From Streptomyces sp. NBC_00683 (GTDB lineage Bacteria > Actinomycetota > Actinomycetes > Streptomycetales > Streptomycetaceae): 64,000 nucleotides of DNA. The notes under the pieces are model-generated. The model had not been told where the DNA came from and searched no databases. It saw nothing but the letters and a program-made list of their open reading frames with translations. The DNA lies in contig NZ_CP109013.1 of NCBI RefSeq assembly GCF_036226745.1, forward strand, positions 3,782,001 to 3,846,000, read 5' to 3'. Positions 63,381 through 64,000 of the stretch are shown here, piece after piece. Both the position numbers and the translations under genes were made by a program. Numbering within the stretch: the stretch's first letter is position 1; every line of letters begins with the position of its first letter.

Positions 63381-64000
63381 TCAGGAGTGGCCCAGGTCCT
63401 CCGTGGGACCGTCCGCCTGGGCCGGGACCGACCCGCTGTCGTCCGCCGGACGCAACGGGTAGTCGTCCACCTGCAGCGTGTCCAGCGCGTGCGGCGCCGG
63501 CTTCGGCGGCTTCGGCATCACCGCGGCCTCGGAGTGTCCTCCGCAGCCGTACGACAGCGAGACCACCCGGCCGTCAGCCGGGGCGAACTCGTTGGCGCAC
63601 ACCCCGAAGGCCTGCCGCAGCGAGCCAGTCATCGGAACGAGGAACGCACACGTGACACAGGACGCCGGCGCGGCCTGCGCCATCGGTGTCTTCGCGCCGA
63701 ACTCCTCGTCCCACCGGTCGGCCGCCATCCGCAGCCCGTACCGGGACAGCACTCGTGCCCGCCGCGTGCCGAGCTCCTCCGCGACCGAGGCGATCGAGCC
63801 GCGGCTCGTCCCCCCGGGACGCGTCATCAGCTCCGCGTCCTCCGCGTCGACGAGGGCCGCCAGCTCCTGGGACACGTCGGAGACCGGGGAGTTCGGCAGG
63901 GGCTCGTCCTCGCCGGTGTAACCCGGCTCCAGGCGCGGGTCCTCCGCCTCGGTCGGCAGCAGGTCGCCGGGGCCCATGTCGCCGGGCCTCAGCCGCTCGC
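63381..64000 (-). CDS. DUF3027 protein (5' end outside window)
   Basis: At least 206 codons, open to the right edge and continuing beyond it; the C-terminal half has AASCVTCAFLVPMTGSLRQAFGVCANEFAP, with paired Cys typical of DUF3027, and DGRVVSLSYGCGGHSEA. ATG 63977 is internal, as the frame is open to base 64000. Function unknown; the family is found near transcription or RNA-related genes in actinobacteria. Partial at the 5' end. Confidence 0.82.
   Translation of the reverse strand, partial: ERLRPGDMGPGDLLPTEAEDPRLEPGYTGEDEPLPNSPVSDVSQELAALVDAEDAELMTRPGGTSRGSIASVAEELGTRRARVLSRYGLRMAADRWDEEFGAKTPMAQAAPASCVTCAFLVPMTGSLRQAFGVCANEFAPADGRVVSLSYGCGGHSEAAVMPKPPKPAPHALDTLQVDDYPLRPADDSGSVPAQADGPTEDLGHS

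Overview
The window is high-GC actinobacterial DNA and almost certainly comes from a Streptomyces chromosome. The evidence is GTG and TTG starts, 4-bp ATGA/GTGA gene overlaps, probable leaderless promoters of the TANNNT type, a conservon with paired P450s, DUF2530, DUF3027 and DUF1772 proteins, and the intergenic repeat family CCGTCCGGCGATTGAGGAC. I see no rRNA, tRNA, CRISPR array, insertion sequence or integrase. Very long reading frames opposite real genes are GC-skew shadows and are left out.

Layout. 1-3184: 3' part of a conservon (DUF742 end, Ras-like GTPase, and two P450s of CYP157 and CYP154 type). 3282-19340: mostly stand-alone metabolic and regulatory genes (serC, an Uma2-like protein, methyltransferases, a GNAT, a drug-efflux ABC pair with its divergent TetR, an SGNH hydrolase, DoxX with LysR, an EEP nuclease/phosphatase, a Phd/RelE toxin-antitoxin pair, a CsoR-like repressor, an SDR, a PAS-PP2C phosphatase). 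19342-29340: an XRE regulator, a secreted PA14/FN3 protein, a LysR with an internal 9-residue repeat opposite NmrA and DUF1772 genes, a QorR-like HxlR regulator opposite a quinone reductase, a proline iminopeptidase and an aldo/keto reductase. 29495-30965: a small exported protein with tandem DNGWS repeats opposite a LuxR-type regulator.

30990-51084 is the standout region: about 20 kb that looks like a biosynthetic gene cluster without NRPS or PKS. Two operons diverge from a 440-bp intergenic region. The leftward operon holds two different ATP-grasp enzymes, two tryptophan-2,3-dioxygenase-superfamily proteins, a class V PLP enzyme, a class A flavin monooxygenase, a class IV aminotransferase, a kynurenine-formamidase-like cyclase, an MFS exporter, a degenerate chorismate-mutase-like protein and a degenerate Nudix-like protein. 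The rightward operon holds a flavin reductase, a third ATP-grasp enzyme and a complete trpEGDCBA set. The simplest reading is that tryptophan made on site is oxidatively opened to a kynurenine- or anthranilate-type unit, tailored, joined by amide bonds through ATP-grasp ligases, and exported. I do not recognise the product.

51148-64000: housekeeping-like genes (a 29-aa membrane peptide, ThpR-type RNA 2',3'-cyclic phosphodiesterase, an MFS exporter with its MarR regulator, a CopG-like protein, an NCS2 purine permease, DUF2530, a CtpE-like P-type ATPase, a secreted protein, a 1064-aa Hsp90-type ATPase-domain protein, a repeat-filled intergenic stretch, and a DUF3027 gene running off the right edge).
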